Of a stretch of 61,052 nucleotides of DNA, positions 45,362 to 55,825 are shown piece after piece (positions within the stretch are counted from its first letter, which is position 1; each line of letters opens with the position of its first letter). A program made the translations under genes and the position numbers. Origin of the DNA: an uncultured Schlesneria sp. (GTDB lineage: Bacteria > Planctomycetota > Planctomycetia > Planctomycetales > Planctomycetaceae); NCBI GenBank assembly GCA_903871875.1, contig CAIQIR010000116.1:1-61052 (forward strand), written 5' to 3'. Below the pieces are notes generated by a model. The model was not told where the DNA came from and searched no databases. It saw only the letters and a program-made list of their open reading frames with translations.

Positions 45362-47965
45362 ATGATCGACTACGGGCGACTCCGAACGGATCTGCTGGCG
45401 CTGGTCGTCCTGGCACTGGCTGTCTTTCTCGGACTGAGCCTTGTCAGCTATGACCCGGCTGATCCCCCGGCGAGCCTGGTCTTTCCAACCCATGCCCAGC
45501 CGATGAATCTCTGCGGCATTGCCGGTGCACGGCTGGCTCACGATCTGGTCGTCGCGACAGGCGCCGGTGCGTATTTCGTTCTGGTGGCCCTGATTGTGCT
45601 CGACATTCGTCTGCTGGCCAGGGATGTCTATCACGATCCGGTAATCCGATTCTTCGGGGCTTGTCTGATCGTTCTGGCGGTCTGCGTCGCGGCCCAATGG
45701 TATCTGCCGTTGACGATTTCCGGTTCGTTGACGGGCAACGGAGGTTATGTCGGGGCTTGGGGAGCCATTCTGCTCGATCAACATTTTTCCCGAGTCGGCA
45801 GCTTGATCCTCCTGGCAACAGCGACGATCGCCGGTCTACTGTTGACCGGGGAACAACATTTGGTGCGGACGGCCATCTGTTTTGCGCTGTTGCCGATCAC
45901 GATTTGGAGTCGACTGGCATTCGGCAAGCCGTCAACCACCAGGGGCTCATCCTCCGCCGCGAAGAACACGCCGACCGACACTGTCGTCGCGGATTCTCCT
46001 CCGCAATTGCCTGATATTCCCCCGGAAACGAATGACATCGAACCTCCAGAGGACGATCCGGCTCTCGCGCCGGATTTGCCCGTTTCCACGATTCGCGTCA
46101 ACGCACCACCCGTGTTGGTTCCCACACCTGCTCCTCGCGTGATCGTGAGCGACGGCAGTCTGTCGGCCGAAACGGTTGCGGCGCTGGTCAGCGTTCTCGC
46201 ACCGCCCATCGAAGAACTTGAGCCCGTTATTGAACCGAAAAAACCTGAGCCTTCGATAAGCGAGCCATCGTCGGTTGAAACGAGTGATGATGACATCGCC
46301 TTCGATCCGTTGCCGATTCCCGCTGAAGAGCTGACTCCGACATCGTTCTCGTTGTCGCCTGAACGGTCACCGATTCGGGTCAACCCGCCGGTTGGCATGA
46401 AATTGGCCGGGGGCTGTGCGCCAGTCGATGCAGCGTCCGTGCCGCGCGTACCACACCGTTTGCCCGATACCGCGATTCTCGATGATGCGGAAGCGTTTCC
46501 ATATGACATCTTGGCCTCCAAAGCGCAGATCGCTGCCGCCAAGCTGGAAAAGACGTTTCAAGATTTTGGCCTGAATGTCAAAGTGGTCGAGATCGATACG
46601 GGACCAGTCATCACGCAATTTGAATTGGAACTGGAAAAAGGGCTGAGGCTGTCCAAGGTGACCGCACTCGCGGATGACCTGGCGATTGCGCTGCGCGTTT
46701 CGTCGGTGCGCGTGATTGCTCCGATTCCCGGCAAGAACACGGTGGGTGTCGAAGTTCCCAACGACGTTCGCGTCATGGTTCGACTGAAGGAACTGATTGA
46801 TTCGTGCCGTGTCGACGTCGAAACCAAGGCGATTCCGATGTTTCTTGGCAAGGACGCCAGCGGCAAGCCGTTGGTTGTCGACATGTGCAAAATGCCGCAC
46901 CTGTTGATCGCTGGACGAACGGGGACAGGGAAAAGCGTTTGCCTGAACACATTGATCGTTTCGATGTTGATGACGCGCAGTCCCGAACAGGTCAAGATGT
47001 TGATGATCGACCCGAAAATGGTCGAATTGAGCCCCTACAGTCGTATCCCTCACTTGATGCATCCGGTCATCACCGACATGAAAAAGGCCGAAGCGGTTCT
47101 CGGCTGGGCTGTCGACAAGATGGAAGAGCGATATCAGTTGCTCTCGGCGGTCGGGGTGCGTCACATTGACAGTTACAACAAACTCGGACGGGAAAAAGTT
47201 CTGAAGAAGCTGGGACTTGAAGCGGGTACCGAGGAAGCTGCGCTCGTTCCCGAGTCGATTCCCTACATCGTCATCATCGCCGATGAAATGGCCGATATGA
47301 TGATGACTTCGGGCAAAGACGTCGAAGGTCACATCATTCGACTGGCTCAGAAATCGCGTGCGGTGGGAATTCACCTCGTGCTGGCGACTCAGAAGCCGAC
47401 GGTCGACGTGATTACTGGTCTGATCAAATCGAATTTGCCTGCTCGTATCTCCTTTCAGGTCGCCAGCCGGATGGATAGCCGGGTGGTGCTGGACGAAATG
47501 GGGGCGGATAAGCTGCTTGGTAAGGGTGACATGCTTTACATGGCCCCCGAGACCAGTGCCCTGCAACGAGCCCAGGGCACGTATGTCAGCGATGAAGAAG
47601 TCAATAAGGTGATTGAGTTCTTCTCGGACCAGGCGCCTCAATACGACGAAGAGCTTGTTCAACTGAAAGCCGCGCCCGCGACGGGAAAAGGGGCCAAAGG
47701 CGGAGGTTCGTCCGAGCCACGCGAACGTGATGATCTTTACGAAGAAGCGGTTGCCGTGGTGATTCGCGAAGGTCGCGGAAGCGTTTCGCTGCTGCAGCGT
47801 GCTTTGGGTGTGGGGTACGGACGCGGTGCCCGATTAATCGACTGGATGGCCGAAGATGGAATTGTCGGCGGCTACAATGGCAGCCAGGCTCGTGAGGTCA
47901 TTATGTCGATGGACGACTGGGAAGAGGTCAAAGAATCGCGTGAATTGACGGGTGGTCGCAAATGA
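45362..47965 (+). CDS. ftsK: DNA translocase FtsK/SpoIIIE
   Basis: From the ATG at 45362 (GAGGG just upstream) the product has 867 residues. Four transmembrane helices occupy about 12-185 and a Pro/Glu-rich linker of about 190 residues follows. The motor domain has the Walker A GRTGTGKS (about 518-525), IDPKMVELSPY and PYIVIIADEMADMMM (Walker B). The C-terminal gamma winged helix contains GRGSVSLLQRALGVGYGRGA. FtsK pumps chromosome ends through the septum and activates XerCD. All parts are present. An ATG at 45332 is less likely. Confidence 0.95.
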   Translation: MIDYGRLRTDLLALVVLALAVFLGLSLVSYDPADPPASLVFPTHAQPMNLCGIAGARLAHDLVVATGAGAYFVLVALIVLDIRLLARDVYHDPVIRFFGACLIVLAVCVAAQWYLPLTISGSLTGNGGYVGAWGAILLDQHFSRVGSLILLATATIAGLLLTGEQHLVRTAICFALLPITIWSRLAFGKPSTTRGSSSAAKNTPTDTVVADSPPQLPDIPPETNDIEPPEDDPALAPDLPVSTIRVNAPPVLVPTPAPRVIVSDGSLSAETVAALVSVLAPPIEELEPVIEPKKPEPSISEPSSVETSDDDIAFDPLPIPAEELTPTSFSLSPERSPIRVNPPVGMKLAGGCAPVDAASVPRVPHRLPDTAILDDAEAFPYDILASKAQIAAAKLEKTFQDFGLNVKVVEIDTGPVITQFELELEKGLRLSKVTALADDLAIALRVSSVRVIAPIPGKNTVGVEVPNDVRVMVRLKELIDSCRVDVETKAIPMFLGKDASGKPLVVDMCKMPHLLIAGRTGTGKSVCLNTLIVSMLMTRSPEQVKMLMIDPKMVELSPYSRIPHLMHPVITDMKKAEAVLGWAVDKMEERYQLLSAVGVRHIDSYNKLGREKVLKKLGLEAGTEEAALVPESIPYIVIIADEMADMMMTSGKDVEGHIIRLAQKSRAVGIHLVLATQKPTVDVITGLIKSNLPARISFQVASRMDSRVVLDEMGADKLLGKGDMLYMAPETSALQRAQGTYVSDEEVNKVIEFFSDQAPQYDEELVQLKAAPATGKGAKGGGSSEPRERDDLYEEAVAVVIREGRGSVSLLQRALGVGYGRGARLIDWMAEDGIVGGYNGSQAREVIMSMDDWEEVKESRELTGGRK

Positions 47966-48186
47966 GTGGTCAGATCATCGGATACTGATGGTTTGAGTTC
48001 GTTTGCAAGTGCGGCCCGCAATTTCCTGGCTGATTTCGGTCTGACGAGGCTCTTCGGGCATCCTGATGATATAATCGAACTCCGAAGATCGCTCGACGGA
48101 AGGCGGTTCTTCCGGATTGAATCCGCTGAGCGGGAACCGTTTGTTTCCGACGGGCGCGAGACCTTCTTCGGGTGGAAAGACCCCGC

Positions 48187-48801
48187 ATGCGCATTATCGC
48201 CGGACAATTTCGTCGCCGGACCTTACTGACTAACCCGGGGCTGACGACGCGCCCGATCATCGATCGCGCGAAAGTCATGCTATTCGACCATATTCGACAT
48301 CGAATGCCGGGCAGCAAAGTCCTCGACATCTATTCCGGGACCGGATCTCTGGGATTTGAGGCACTGAGTCGCGGCGCCACCAGCGTGGTATTCTGTGAAC
48401 AGGATCATCGCGCTCACGAGCTGCTGGTCAAGAATGTCGAAAGTTTGAAAGTCGCCGATCGAACGCTTTGCTGGCGTGTCGATTGCCTGCGTTGTTCGTT
48501 CAAGGCACAGGGGGGCAGCTGGTATCCGTATGACATCGTCTTCTTCGATCCGCCGTATGCGATGATCGAGAAAGATTTGCATCCCGGTACGCTGCTCTAT
48601 CGATCGGTTGATCGACTGACACGTCCCGAATTGACGAACGACGATGCCCTGCTGGTTGTTCGCACACCGAACGAAGCCAAGTTCATTATGCCGCTGGCTT
48701 GGGAAACAACTCAGGTTCTGACGGTCGCCAGCATGGACATTCACCTGATGCGCAAACGACTTGATTTGATTTCCGCTGCTGACACCGACGACGAGTCGTA
48801 A
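48187..48801 (+). CDS. rsmD: 16S rRNA (guanine-N2)-methyltransferase RsmD
   Basis: The 204-residue protein begins MRIIAGQFRRRTLL and has RPIIDRAKVMLFDHI, the SAM loop LDIYSGTGSLGFEALSRGA and the catalytic FFDPPYA. It methylates G966 of 16S rRNA in E. coli. The ATG at 48187 gives the family's usual start. It converges with the PSD1 cytochrome gene. Confidence 0.92.
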   Translation: MRIIAGQFRRRTLLTNPGLTTRPIIDRAKVMLFDHIRHRMPGSKVLDIYSGTGSLGFEALSRGATSVVFCEQDHRAHELLVKNVESLKVADRTLCWRVDCLRCSFKAQGGSWYPYDIVFFDPPYAMIEKDLHPGTLLYRSVDRLTRPELTNDDALLVVRTPNEAKFIMPLAWETTQVLTVASMDIHLMRKRLDLISAADTDDES

Positions 48802-48854
48802 ACACCCGCTCGCATCGCATTGCCGCGATTTCTCCTTTGCCGATTCCTCAGGGT

Positions 48855-51800
48855 TTATTCTGTGTAGATAAACTCATTCAGGCAGAACAGAACCTGGCAA
48901 AAATCGACTAACGCACGGGACAGGTTTGTCTGGGAATCATTGACGGCGTAAGACGCCGATTGCTGGCGAAGGAACGCCACGGTCTGTGTCATTTCCTCGA
49001 CAGTGGGCGGCCGGCTGACGGCGGTGAGGTAGCCGACTCGCACTGCTTCTTCCAGCGAGCCTTTGGCCGTGGGAAGCAATCGTGTGGCGAATTGTCTGGC
49101 GGCCTCTCGGACCTGGGGGTTATTCATCAGCAACAAGGCCTGGGGTGCAATGGTCGTCTGCGGACGTTCGGCCACGGGTGTTGTGCCATCGGGAGCGTCG
49201 AAGACAGTCATCGAGGGCATCAATTGGCTGCGCTTCACCGTGAAGTACACGCTTCTTCGTTTGTGTCCTTCGTCTAACTGACCTGGTCCGTAAAGCCGAT
49301 CGTTCAGTTGATCGCCGGTGGCAAGAATCGCGTCACGAATGACTTCCGCCTCCAATCGTCGACGGGGCCGATGCCAGACCAGTTTGTTTTCGCGATCAAT
49401 CAGGGCTCGCGCTTCATCGACGTCACTGGCTTGCTGGTAGGCGCTGCTGGTCAGGATCAGTCGATGGAGGGGCTTCAAATTCCATTCATGGCGGATCAAC
49501 TCGTGTGACAGCCAATCCAGCAATTCCGGGTGTGTTGGTAACTCGCCGCGCGTTCCAAAATCAGAGGGGGTGGCGACAATTCCACGTCCCAGATGGTGTT
49601 GCCAAAGCCGATTGACGATGACACGAGCCAGCAAATTGCCGGCACCTGCTTCTCGATCAGTCAGCCAATTGGTGAGCGACGTTCGTCGATAGGATGTGCG
49701 CCACCCTGCGGGGGGCGACGCTTGAAACAATTGGGGCGCATCTGGATTGGCCATCAGCACCTGCAGGAAACTTTGTGAGGCCACGGCGTCCTTGTGAATT
49801 GTTTCGCCACGACGAAGAAAATGCGTCTCTTTCAGGAATTCCGCTTCAGCCTGTGTGTGGAGCGTCACCGGTGGCAGTCCCTCGCTGGCGACCAACACTT
49901 TCTGCACTCGCGGTTTGGGGGCACCGGCGGCGTGTGTTGCGCGATGGCCTTCGACTTCTTTCCATCCAGGATCTTGAGCCTTGTACCAACCAAGCACCTC
50001 AGATTTCTGTGCGACCGTCAATTGGGCCACCGGGATTTTCAGAATCGTTTGAATAGCCTCGGCTCTCGCTCCGCCGATGGTGGGGGGAAGATCGGACCGT
50101 TGAGAAATTGTCAGCCTCGGGCGACCAATCGAGTGGTGGACGTTTACATTGAATTTCAATGTGATGGTGACCAATGTTCCTTGCTCGAAACCGAATGGTT
50201 TGTCGGTTAAGAAGACGGCGGCGTGATTCTTGCCAAACTCGGGATCGACGGCCCACGCACTGCCGGTGTTCTGATCGATTGCCCCGGCGACGGGGAATCC
50301 GTTTTGCTCGAAGGTCGCTTTCGCCGAAATGAATTTGACCGGTTCTGAGATACCCTCAACAGCCTGACCGACGGGACGGATGTCGACCGAGATGTCGGAC
50401 AAAGCAAAGTTGCCATTCTTGGCACGGCCTGGCCCCGAATTGGAAAGTGAAGGATCGGCCAATGCTTCCAATTGAACCGACTGAATCCCTGTCAGCTTCG
50501 TTTCAAATGAGATCGTCCAGACGTCGTTTGCCTGACTGGGGCCGCTGACCAGGTAGGAAGCATCGGGTTGTGGCGTGAATAAGGCGTTTCCCTGTGATTT
50601 GTAAGCGATTCCCGTGGGAATCAACCAGCCGGAATCCTCGTCCGTCGCTCGATTTTTCGCGAGCCATTCGGCAAACCGATCGGGCAGCTGATGGGTTTCG
50701 TAGTCGCGGACGGCCGCTTCAAAGGGAAGGTGTTCCCGGTCGTAGTCAGTTTTTGCCCGCTGGTAGCCGATCGGATCAAAATCCAGTTCCACCTCGCTAC
50801 GAATGGTCGACGTGAATGTCGACAACAGGCGGTAATAGTCCCTTTGAGGGATCGCATCGAATTTGTGGTCATGGCATCGAGCACAGCCGACGGTCAAACC
50901 CAGCAGCGACGTACCGATCGTCGCCAGCATGTCGTCCATCTCGTCATAGCGATGCTTCTCGACCTCATTCTTCGTGATCTGCGTCGAATGAACGCCTGCG
51001 GCCAGGTAGCCAGTGGCCATCATCGCCAGTCGATCATCGGGAGCAATCTCGTCCCCGGCGATTTGAAATCGCACGAATTGGTCATAGGGCATGCCGCTGT
51101 TCAATGCCTGGACGACGAAGTCGCGATAGTGAAACGCGGACGGCCGATCGTAGTCGTGCTCGAATCCGTGACTTTCGGCGAACCGCACCAAATCCAGCCA
51201 GCGGCGACCCCACCGCTCGCCATAGTGCGGGTTCGCGAGCAGACGATCGACAAGTTGCTCATAGGCGTCGGGGCGCTGATCGGTGGCAAACGATTCAACC
51301 TCGTCACTGGTGGGGGGTAATCCAATCACGTCGAAATAAACACGGCGGATCAAAGCGGCTCGACCGACGGGGCCGTTTGGCTGCAGCTTCGCGTCAGCTA
51401 GCTTCGCCAATAGAAAGCGATCAATGGGCGAACGGACCCAGTCTTGCTGGTCTTCGACCGCGGGCGGCACGACCAGGTGGAGTGGTTGGTACGACCAATG
51501 CTGTTTGACTTCTGGAGAAATCCGTCGTTCGGTCCAGGCCGTCGTGGCGACTTTTCTCGGGACGAGCGGCTCGTCATAGGGAGCTCCCAGATCGATCCAT
51601 TCCCGGATCGAATCAATTTGCTTTGGCGAAAGTTTCGCCTCATCCTTCGGCATGTGCGGCTGTTGCTGGTGTGAGATCACTCGAGTGAGCAAGCTTTTCT
51701 CACCCCGACCAATCACTGCTGCCGGTCCTCGTTCACCGCCCTGCAGTAAGCCTTCCTGGGTCGCCAGATCGAGCTTTCCCTCCGTGGCGTCACCCCCATG

Positions 51801-51989
51801 GCAGGAAATGCAATTTTGTTTCAGCAGGTCACGGACGTCCGTCTTAAAGATCGCCAACCCTTTGGTGCGTTTGGCGGCGTGGTCGGGATCAACCGCGACC
51901 GAGGTGTCATCGGCGGCGAGGATGGTCGTTCCGACTCCGAGAATGAGCACGCCGAGCAGAAAGCAGTCCGGTGCAAATTGCATACGCAT
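48855..51989 (-). CDS. Secreted cytochrome-c/DUF1549/DUF1553 (PSD1) protein
   Basis: From the ATG at 51989 the product has 1044 residues. A signal peptide (cut near LAADD) leads to a PSCyt1 haem site C60-ISC-H64. DUF1549 (about 175-385) has [37 protein letters not shown] and [16 protein letters not shown] (a second CxxCH). The C-terminal DUF1553 has [20 protein letters not shown] and [15 protein letters not shown] carbohydrate-binding-like region lies between. This is a planctomycete hallmark family of unknown substrate; electron transfer in periplasmic catabolism is presumed. The usual DUF1501 partner is not adjacent, which is unusual. Confidence 0.93.
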   Translation of the reverse strand: MRMQFAPDCFLLGVLILGVGTTILAADDTSVAVDPDHAAKRTKGLAIFKTDVRDLLKQNCISCHGGDATEGKLDLATQEGLLQGGERGPAAVIGRGEKSLLTRVISHQQQPHMPKDEAKLSPKQIDSIREWIDLGAPYDEPLVPRKVATTAWTERRISPEVKQHWSYQPLHLVVPPAVEDQQDWVRSPIDRFLLAKLADAKLQPNGPVGRAALIRRVYFDVIGLPPTSDEVESFATDQRPDAYEQLVDRLLANPHYGERWGRRWLDLVRFAESHGFEHDYDRPSAFHYRDFVVQALNSGMPYDQFVRFQIAGDEIAPDDRLAMMATGYLAAGVHSTQITKNEVEKHRYDEMDDMLATIGTSLLGLTVGCARCHDHKFDAIPQRDYYRLLSTFTSTIRSEVELDFDPIGYQRAKTDYDREHLPFEAAVRDYETHQLPDRFAEWLAKNRATDEDSGWLIPTGIAYKSQGNALFTPQPDASYLVSGPSQANDVWTISFETKLTGIQSVQLEALADPSLSNSGPGRAKNGNFALSDISVDIRPVGQAVEGISEPVKFISAKATFEQNGFPVAGAIDQNTGSAWAVDPEFGKNHAAVFLTDKPFGFEQGTLVTITLKFNVNVHHSIGRPRLTISQRSDLPPTIGGARAEAIQTILKIPVAQLTVAQKSEVLGWYKAQDPGWKEVEGHRATHAAGAPKPRVQKVLVASEGLPPVTLHTQAEAEFLKETHFLRRGETIHKDAVASQSFLQVLMANPDAPQLFQASPPAGWRTSYRRTSLTNWLTDREAGAGNLLARVIVNRLWQHHLGRGIVATPSDFGTRGELPTHPELLDWLSHELIRHEWNLKPLHRLILTSSAYQQASDVDEARALIDRENKLVWHRPRRRLEAEVIRDAILATGDQLNDRLYGPGQLDEGHKRRSVYFTVKRSQLMPSMTVFDAPDGTTPVAERPQTTIAPQALLLMNNPQVREAARQFATRLLPTAKGSLEEAVRVGYLTAVSRPPTVEEMTQTVAFLRQQSASYAVNDSQTNLSRALVDFCQVLFCLNEFIYTE

Positions 51990-52303
51990 AGGTGAGTCTG
52001 GCTGAAGGAATGTATCGTGCGTGGCGGGCCGAAACCTCCGTCTATTGTATGACATTCATTCGACAGAGCGACAGCGCCAGCGATTTGCGGTATTTTGTTG
52101 TATGCGTCGACTGGATGGCGCGTTAAGGACGTCTGGCTTCGTGACCGTGAGTCAACCGGGATATGTGTCGCGAGTTCTGGAGTGCAATGCGAATCGAGTT
52201 GCCAGCAACAGACGAAAAATGACAGACGCGGACGCGCTCAGGGGCGTTCGTCCGAAACCAATACCGCAATATCTAAAATAACGAGCTTCGAGGAGGGGGG
52301 ATC
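51990..52303. other. Divergent intergenic region, nothing recognised
   Basis: About 310 bp between the PSD1 gene and the SDR gene. It must contain both promoters. No hairpin or repeat stands out. Confidence 0.4.
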
Positions 52304-53089
52304 ATGTCATCGACAAAAAAAGTTGCGATTGTCACAGGTGGTGGGACCGGAGTCGGTCGAGCGACTTCGTTGCTATTGGCACAACAAGGGTACGACGTCG
52401 TCGTGAACTACTCGCGATCGCGCGATGACGCCGAGAAAACGGCGGCCGACATTCAGGCACTGGGGATGCGCAGTCTCGCCGTACTTGCGGATGTCGCCGA
52501 TGATGCGGCTTGTCGCAGTATGGTCTCGGCTACGGTCAAAGAGTGGGGGCGAATTGATGTCTTGGTGAACTGTGCGGGGACGACGCAGTTCATTCCCTTT
52601 GATGATCTCGATCAGGTTTCGGACGAGGTTTGGGAACGGCTTTACAAAGTCAACGTCGTCGGTGCGTTCCATTGTGCTCGGGCCGTGCGAGCGCCGATGC
52701 TCAGGACCGGAAGTGGAACTATTATCAATGTGTCGAGTGTCGCTGCGTTGCTGGGACAGGGCAGTTCGATTCCTTATTGCTGTACCAAAGCCGCTCTCGA
52801 TAACTTGACGGTGTCGCTGGCCCGAACGCTGGCGCCCCATATTCGCGTGAACGGGGTTGCTCCCGGATTTATCGCGGGACGCTGGACGCAAGCCGGCCTG
52901 GGCCCAAACTACGATCGTGTCAAAGAGGCTTATGATCAATCATTACCGCTCGGTCGCGTTTGCGAGCCGGAAGATGTGGCTGCTTGTATCCTGAGCCTGA
53001 TTACCGGCAGCACACTGGTGACGGGACAAACGCTCACGGTCGACAGTGGCATGATGATCGCGGGATATCACGTCAAATTCAGTCAATGA
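52304..53089 (+). CDS. Short-chain dehydrogenase/reductase (FabG-like)
   Basis: The 261-residue enzyme begins with the NADP site VTGGGTGVGRATS, and has VNCAGTTQF, the Ser of INVSSVAALLG and Y-x3-K in PYCCTKAALDN, plus the closing GQTLTVDSGM typical of 3-oxoacyl-ACP reductases. Whether it serves fatty acid synthesis or another substrate is open, since no fab genes are nearby. GAGGAGG precedes the ATG. A perfect hairpin follows the stop. Confidence 0.88.
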   Translation: MSSTKKVAIVTGGGTGVGRATSLLLAQQGYDVVVNYSRSRDDAEKTAADIQALGMRSLAVLADVADDAACRSMVSATVKEWGRIDVLVNCAGTTQFIPFDDLDQVSDEVWERLYKVNVVGAFHCARAVRAPMLRTGSGTIINVSSVAALLGQGSSIPYCCTKAALDNLTVSLARTLAPHIRVNGVAPGFIAGRWTQAGLGPNYDRVKEAYDQSLPLGRVCEPEDVAACILSLITGSTLVTGQTLTVDSGMMIAGYHVKFSQ

Positions 53090-53108
53090 CAGGCGGTCAA
53101 AATGAATG

Positions 53109-53136
53109 GGAGAGCGAGAAAGACTCGCTCTCCTTT
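53109..53136 (+). terminator. Terminator between converging genes
   Basis: GGAGAGCGAG (53109-53118), loop AAAGA, CTCGCTCTCC (53124-53133), then TTT. Perfect 10-bp stem 19 bp after the SDR stop; the T run is short. Confidence 0.65.
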
Positions 53137-53164
53137 GAGAATGACCGGTGCCAAAGACTCCGTC

Positions 53165-53956
53165 TCACGGAGTCTTGGTCTCCTCTGGTTTTGCTTCTTC
53201 GGGTTTCGCCTCGTCGGGCTTAGCGTCTTCCGGTGTGGTTTCTGCGGGTTTTGCCTCGTCAGGATTTTCGACTTTCAGCTTCGGATTTTCGACTTTCCCG
53301 TCGCCCGGTTTGATCTCCTCCAGCATCTTCAACACAGCATCTTGATCCCAGATCTCGTCATCCATACGAAGGATCACGAAAGTCTGGCCGACTGGTTGAT
53401 TGAATTCGGCGTCAGCCGTATGCACGATCTTACCGGTGCTGCGTTCGGTCGCTTCACCGATCGAAACAATCACCTTTTGGCCATTGATCTTGATCTCGTG
53501 TGTTTCCGTCTTCTTCATGTCCAGCGTTTCTCGCCCTTTGGCTTCAAATCCTTGACGAATTCCTTGGGACTGGGCACCCATCTGCTTGGGATCTCCCATT
53601 TTGATTTTGATGCTGCCGATCATCATTTCACCCTTACCTTCCTTGTGTCGGAATTCGGCGATACGCATCGTAAATAGCATATTGTCGATGGTCATCGCGT
53701 TGTCGGGAGAAAAGTCTTCAAGCATTTCCGTGTTCAAAATCTGGCGGCCCACGGCGGCGACGTCGGCGGGTTCCTTGCTGATGGTGGGAACCATCAGCGA
53801 CACGACCCATGCTCCACCTCCACAACAGGCGACCATACCGACCAGGAACAACCCGCCCCCGATCAAGGCGGCCAGCATACACCCGCTCATCTTCTTCTTG
53901 GGGGCGGGGAGTGGTGCTTCGGGCTGAGGGTCGTTCCAGGAATCACGATCGGACAT
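53165..53956 (-). CDS. Membrane-anchored protein with charged C-terminal tail, unknown
   Basis: AAGGAG 8 nt upstream selects the ATG at 53956 (263 residues). A Pro-rich cytoplasmic start is followed by one transmembrane helix (about 24-54, MLAALIGGGLFLVGMVACCG). A soluble domain of about 140 residues has strands such as KINGQKVIVSIGEATER and QTFVILRMDDEIWDQDAVLK. The C-terminal 40 residues repeat DEAKPEE/DAKPDE-like units. No named family is recognised. It is divergent from the moxR gene across 275 bp. Confidence 0.72.
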   Translation of the reverse strand: MSDRDSWNDPQPEAPLPAPKKKMSGCMLAALIGGGLFLVGMVACCGGGAWVVSLMVPTISKEPADVAAVGRQILNTEMLEDFSPDNAMTIDNMLFTMRIAEFRHKEGKGEMMIGSIKIKMGDPKQMGAQSQGIRQGFEAKGRETLDMKKTETHEIKINGQKVIVSIGEATERSTGKIVHTADAEFNQPVGQTFVILRMDDEIWDQDAVLKMLEEIKPGDGKVENPKLKVENPDEAKPAETTPEDAKPDEAKPEEAKPEETKTP

Positions 53957-54080
53957 CGGGAGAGCTCCTTGTCTCGGTATTGTTTTCGAGCGGGATGGCA
54001 GCACACTTGGCGGTGTGACAGCCCTTTTTTAGGTATAGTTCTAGCAATCGTTGTCGTGCAGTCATCAAACGATCGAGTCT

Positions 54081-54119
54081 GTCAGAAGCCGTCTGTCACA
54101 CGACAGATTGTCTTCTGAC
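54081..54119 (+). promoter_or_regulatory. Nested hairpin in the moxR leader
   Basis: Outer arms GTCAGAAG (54081-54088) and CTTCTGAC (54112-54119) enclose an inner hairpin CTGTC (54093-54097), ACAC, GACAG (54102-54106). It lies in the gap between divergent genes, 112 bp before the moxR start. Confidence 0.4.
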
Positions 54120-54231
54120 CACCAACTCGTCATTTTATGACGCGCGCGATGAACATCAGTTTGGTCCATCGCCGCGCGGTGTATAGTAGTCATCCTTCGA
54201 AAAAAACTCGATCCACGGAAAGTCGCACGGA

Positions 54232-55305
54232 ATGTCCGCCGCCGCCAATGACGACGCGACGACTGCCTCAGACGCCACCACTCGCGAACGCGAACTGGCC
54301 GCCATTCGCGGATTGGCCAGCGCCTACGCGCGTCTGCGGCTGGAAATCGGCAAGGTGATCATCGGTCAGAACGAGGTGGTCGATCAGTTGCTGATTGCCA
54401 TGTTCTGCCGGTCGCATTGTCTGTTGATGGGAGTGCCAGGACTGGCAAAAACTCTGCTCGTTAGCACCGTGGCGAAAATTCTGCAGTTGTCGTTCCGTCG
54501 GATTCAGTTCACGCCCGACCTAATGCCGTCGGATATTACCGGTACGGATGTGTTGCAAGAGGACCCTGAATCGGGGCGCAGGCTGTTTCAATTTATGCAA
54601 GGCCCCATTTTCACCAACGTCTTGTTAGCCGACGAAATCAATCGTACGCCGCCCAAGACGCAAGCCGCATTACTCGAGGCGATGCAGGAGCGTCACGTCA
54701 CCGTTGGCTCGAATACCTATCGCCTGCCGGTGCCATTTTTTGTCCTGGCCACGCAGAATCCGATTGAACAGGAGGGAACTTATCCTCTACCGGAAGCGCA
54801 GCTTGACCGCTTCATGTTCAATATCGTCGTGCAATATCCGAATGCGGCAGAAGAGCTGCGAATCCTCAAGCAAACCACCGGAGGCGACGAACCTCAATTG
54901 GCGGTGACATTGACGGGTCGTCAGATTTTGGCGCTGCAAGAGGTCGTGCGGAAAGTTCCCGTAGCCGAACATGTATTCGTCTATGCAAGGGATCTCGTAC
55001 GGGCGACACGGCCCAAAGAAGCGGATGCACCCAAGTTCATCAAAGAGTACGTGTCATGGGGCGCTGGCCCTCGCGCGGGACAGAATTTGATTCTGGGAGC
55101 CAAGGCCCGGGCACTGCTTGAAGGGCGATTTCATGTGACGACGGAAGACATCAAATCCATCGCCCATCCTGTGTTGCGTCATCGGCTGGTCACGACGTTC
55201 GCCGCTCAAAGTGAAGGGATCAGTCCGGATCACATCATCGACATGCTGATCGAAAAGATCCCGCTGGAGCTGAACCAGCGGGCCGAGAAGCTCGTTCGAG
55301 GCTGA
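54232..55305 (+). CDS. MoxR family AAA+ ATPase
   Basis: The 357-residue protein has the MoxR layout: [20 protein letters not shown], Walker [28 protein letters not shown], Walker [24 protein letters not shown] (with DE) and sensor-1 [22 protein letters not shown]. MoxR ATPases act as chaperones for metal-dependent or vWA-containing complexes and usually precede DUF58 and vWA genes. Here the next gene is ndk on the other strand, so it is an orphan. Confidence 0.92.
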   Translation: MSAAANDDATTASDATTRERELAAIRGLASAYARLRLEIGKVIIGQNEVVDQLLIAMFCRSHCLLMGVPGLAKTLLVSTVAKILQLSFRRIQFTPDLMPSDITGTDVLQEDPESGRRLFQFMQGPIFTNVLLADEINRTPPKTQAALLEAMQERHVTVGSNTYRLPVPFFVLATQNPIEQEGTYPLPEAQLDRFMFNIVVQYPNAAEELRILKQTTGGDEPQLAVTLTGRQILALQEVVRKVPVAEHVFVYARDLVRATRPKEADAPKFIKEYVSWGAGPRAGQNLILGAKARALLEGRFHVTTEDIKSIAHPVLRHRLVTTFAAQSEGISPDHIIDMLIEKIPLELNQRAEKLVRG

Positions 55306-55317
55306 TGGGAAAGCGAC

Positions 55318-55785
55318 CTACTTTTCGTCGCCGGCGGCCGTCCAGGGATCGAGCGATGTCGAATAGGTCAGCAGTTCTTCTGGCTTGAAGTAAATCGCCA
55401 ATTCACGCACAGCCGCTTCAGGGCCGTCGCTGCCGTGAACGAGATTCATCTGACGGCTCAATCCGAAATCGCCGCGAATGGTGCCGAGGCCTGCTTCACG
55501 CCCATTTGTGGCACCGAGCATCGCGCGAATGACTGCAATGGCTCCTGGTCCTTCGACAGCCAATGCGACGACCGGTCCCGAAGTGATAAATTCTTCCAGC
55601 ATGGGATAAAATGGCTTGTGGACATGTTCGGCATAGTGTTGCTTGGAAAGCTCAGGAGTGACTGTCAGCATCTTCATGCCGACAATCTTCAAACCTTTGG
55701 CTTCGAATCGTCCCAGAATTTCCCCCATCAACCGACGAGCGACGGCATCGGGCTTCAACAAAACGAAACTGCGTTCAAACGCCAT
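55318..55785 (-). CDS. ndk: Nucleoside diphosphate kinase
   Basis: The 155-residue enzyme has K11 in FVLLKPDAV, the phosphate-binding GTIRGDFG and the catalytic H117 in NLVHGSDGPEAA. It equalises the NTP pools. Length is slightly above the usual 140-150 because of a C-terminal extension. It follows carA on the same strand across 40 bp and is probably co-transcribed. Confidence 0.96.
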   Translation of the reverse strand: MAFERSFVLLKPDAVARRLMGEILGRFEAKGLKIVGMKMLTVTPELSKQHYAEHVHKPFYPMLEEFITSGPVVALAVEGPGAIAVIRAMLGATNGREAGLGTIRGDFGLSRQMNLVHGSDGPEAAVRELAIYFKPEELLTYSTSLDPWTAAGDEK

Positions 55786-55825
55786 GACGACAAATCCTTC
55801 TTTATTTCAATGAGCTGTTGGGTGT

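Noticed and set aside
45784-46542. Minus-strand Ser/Gly-rich frame within ftsK
   Set aside because: Shadow of the Pro/Glu-rich FtsK linker.
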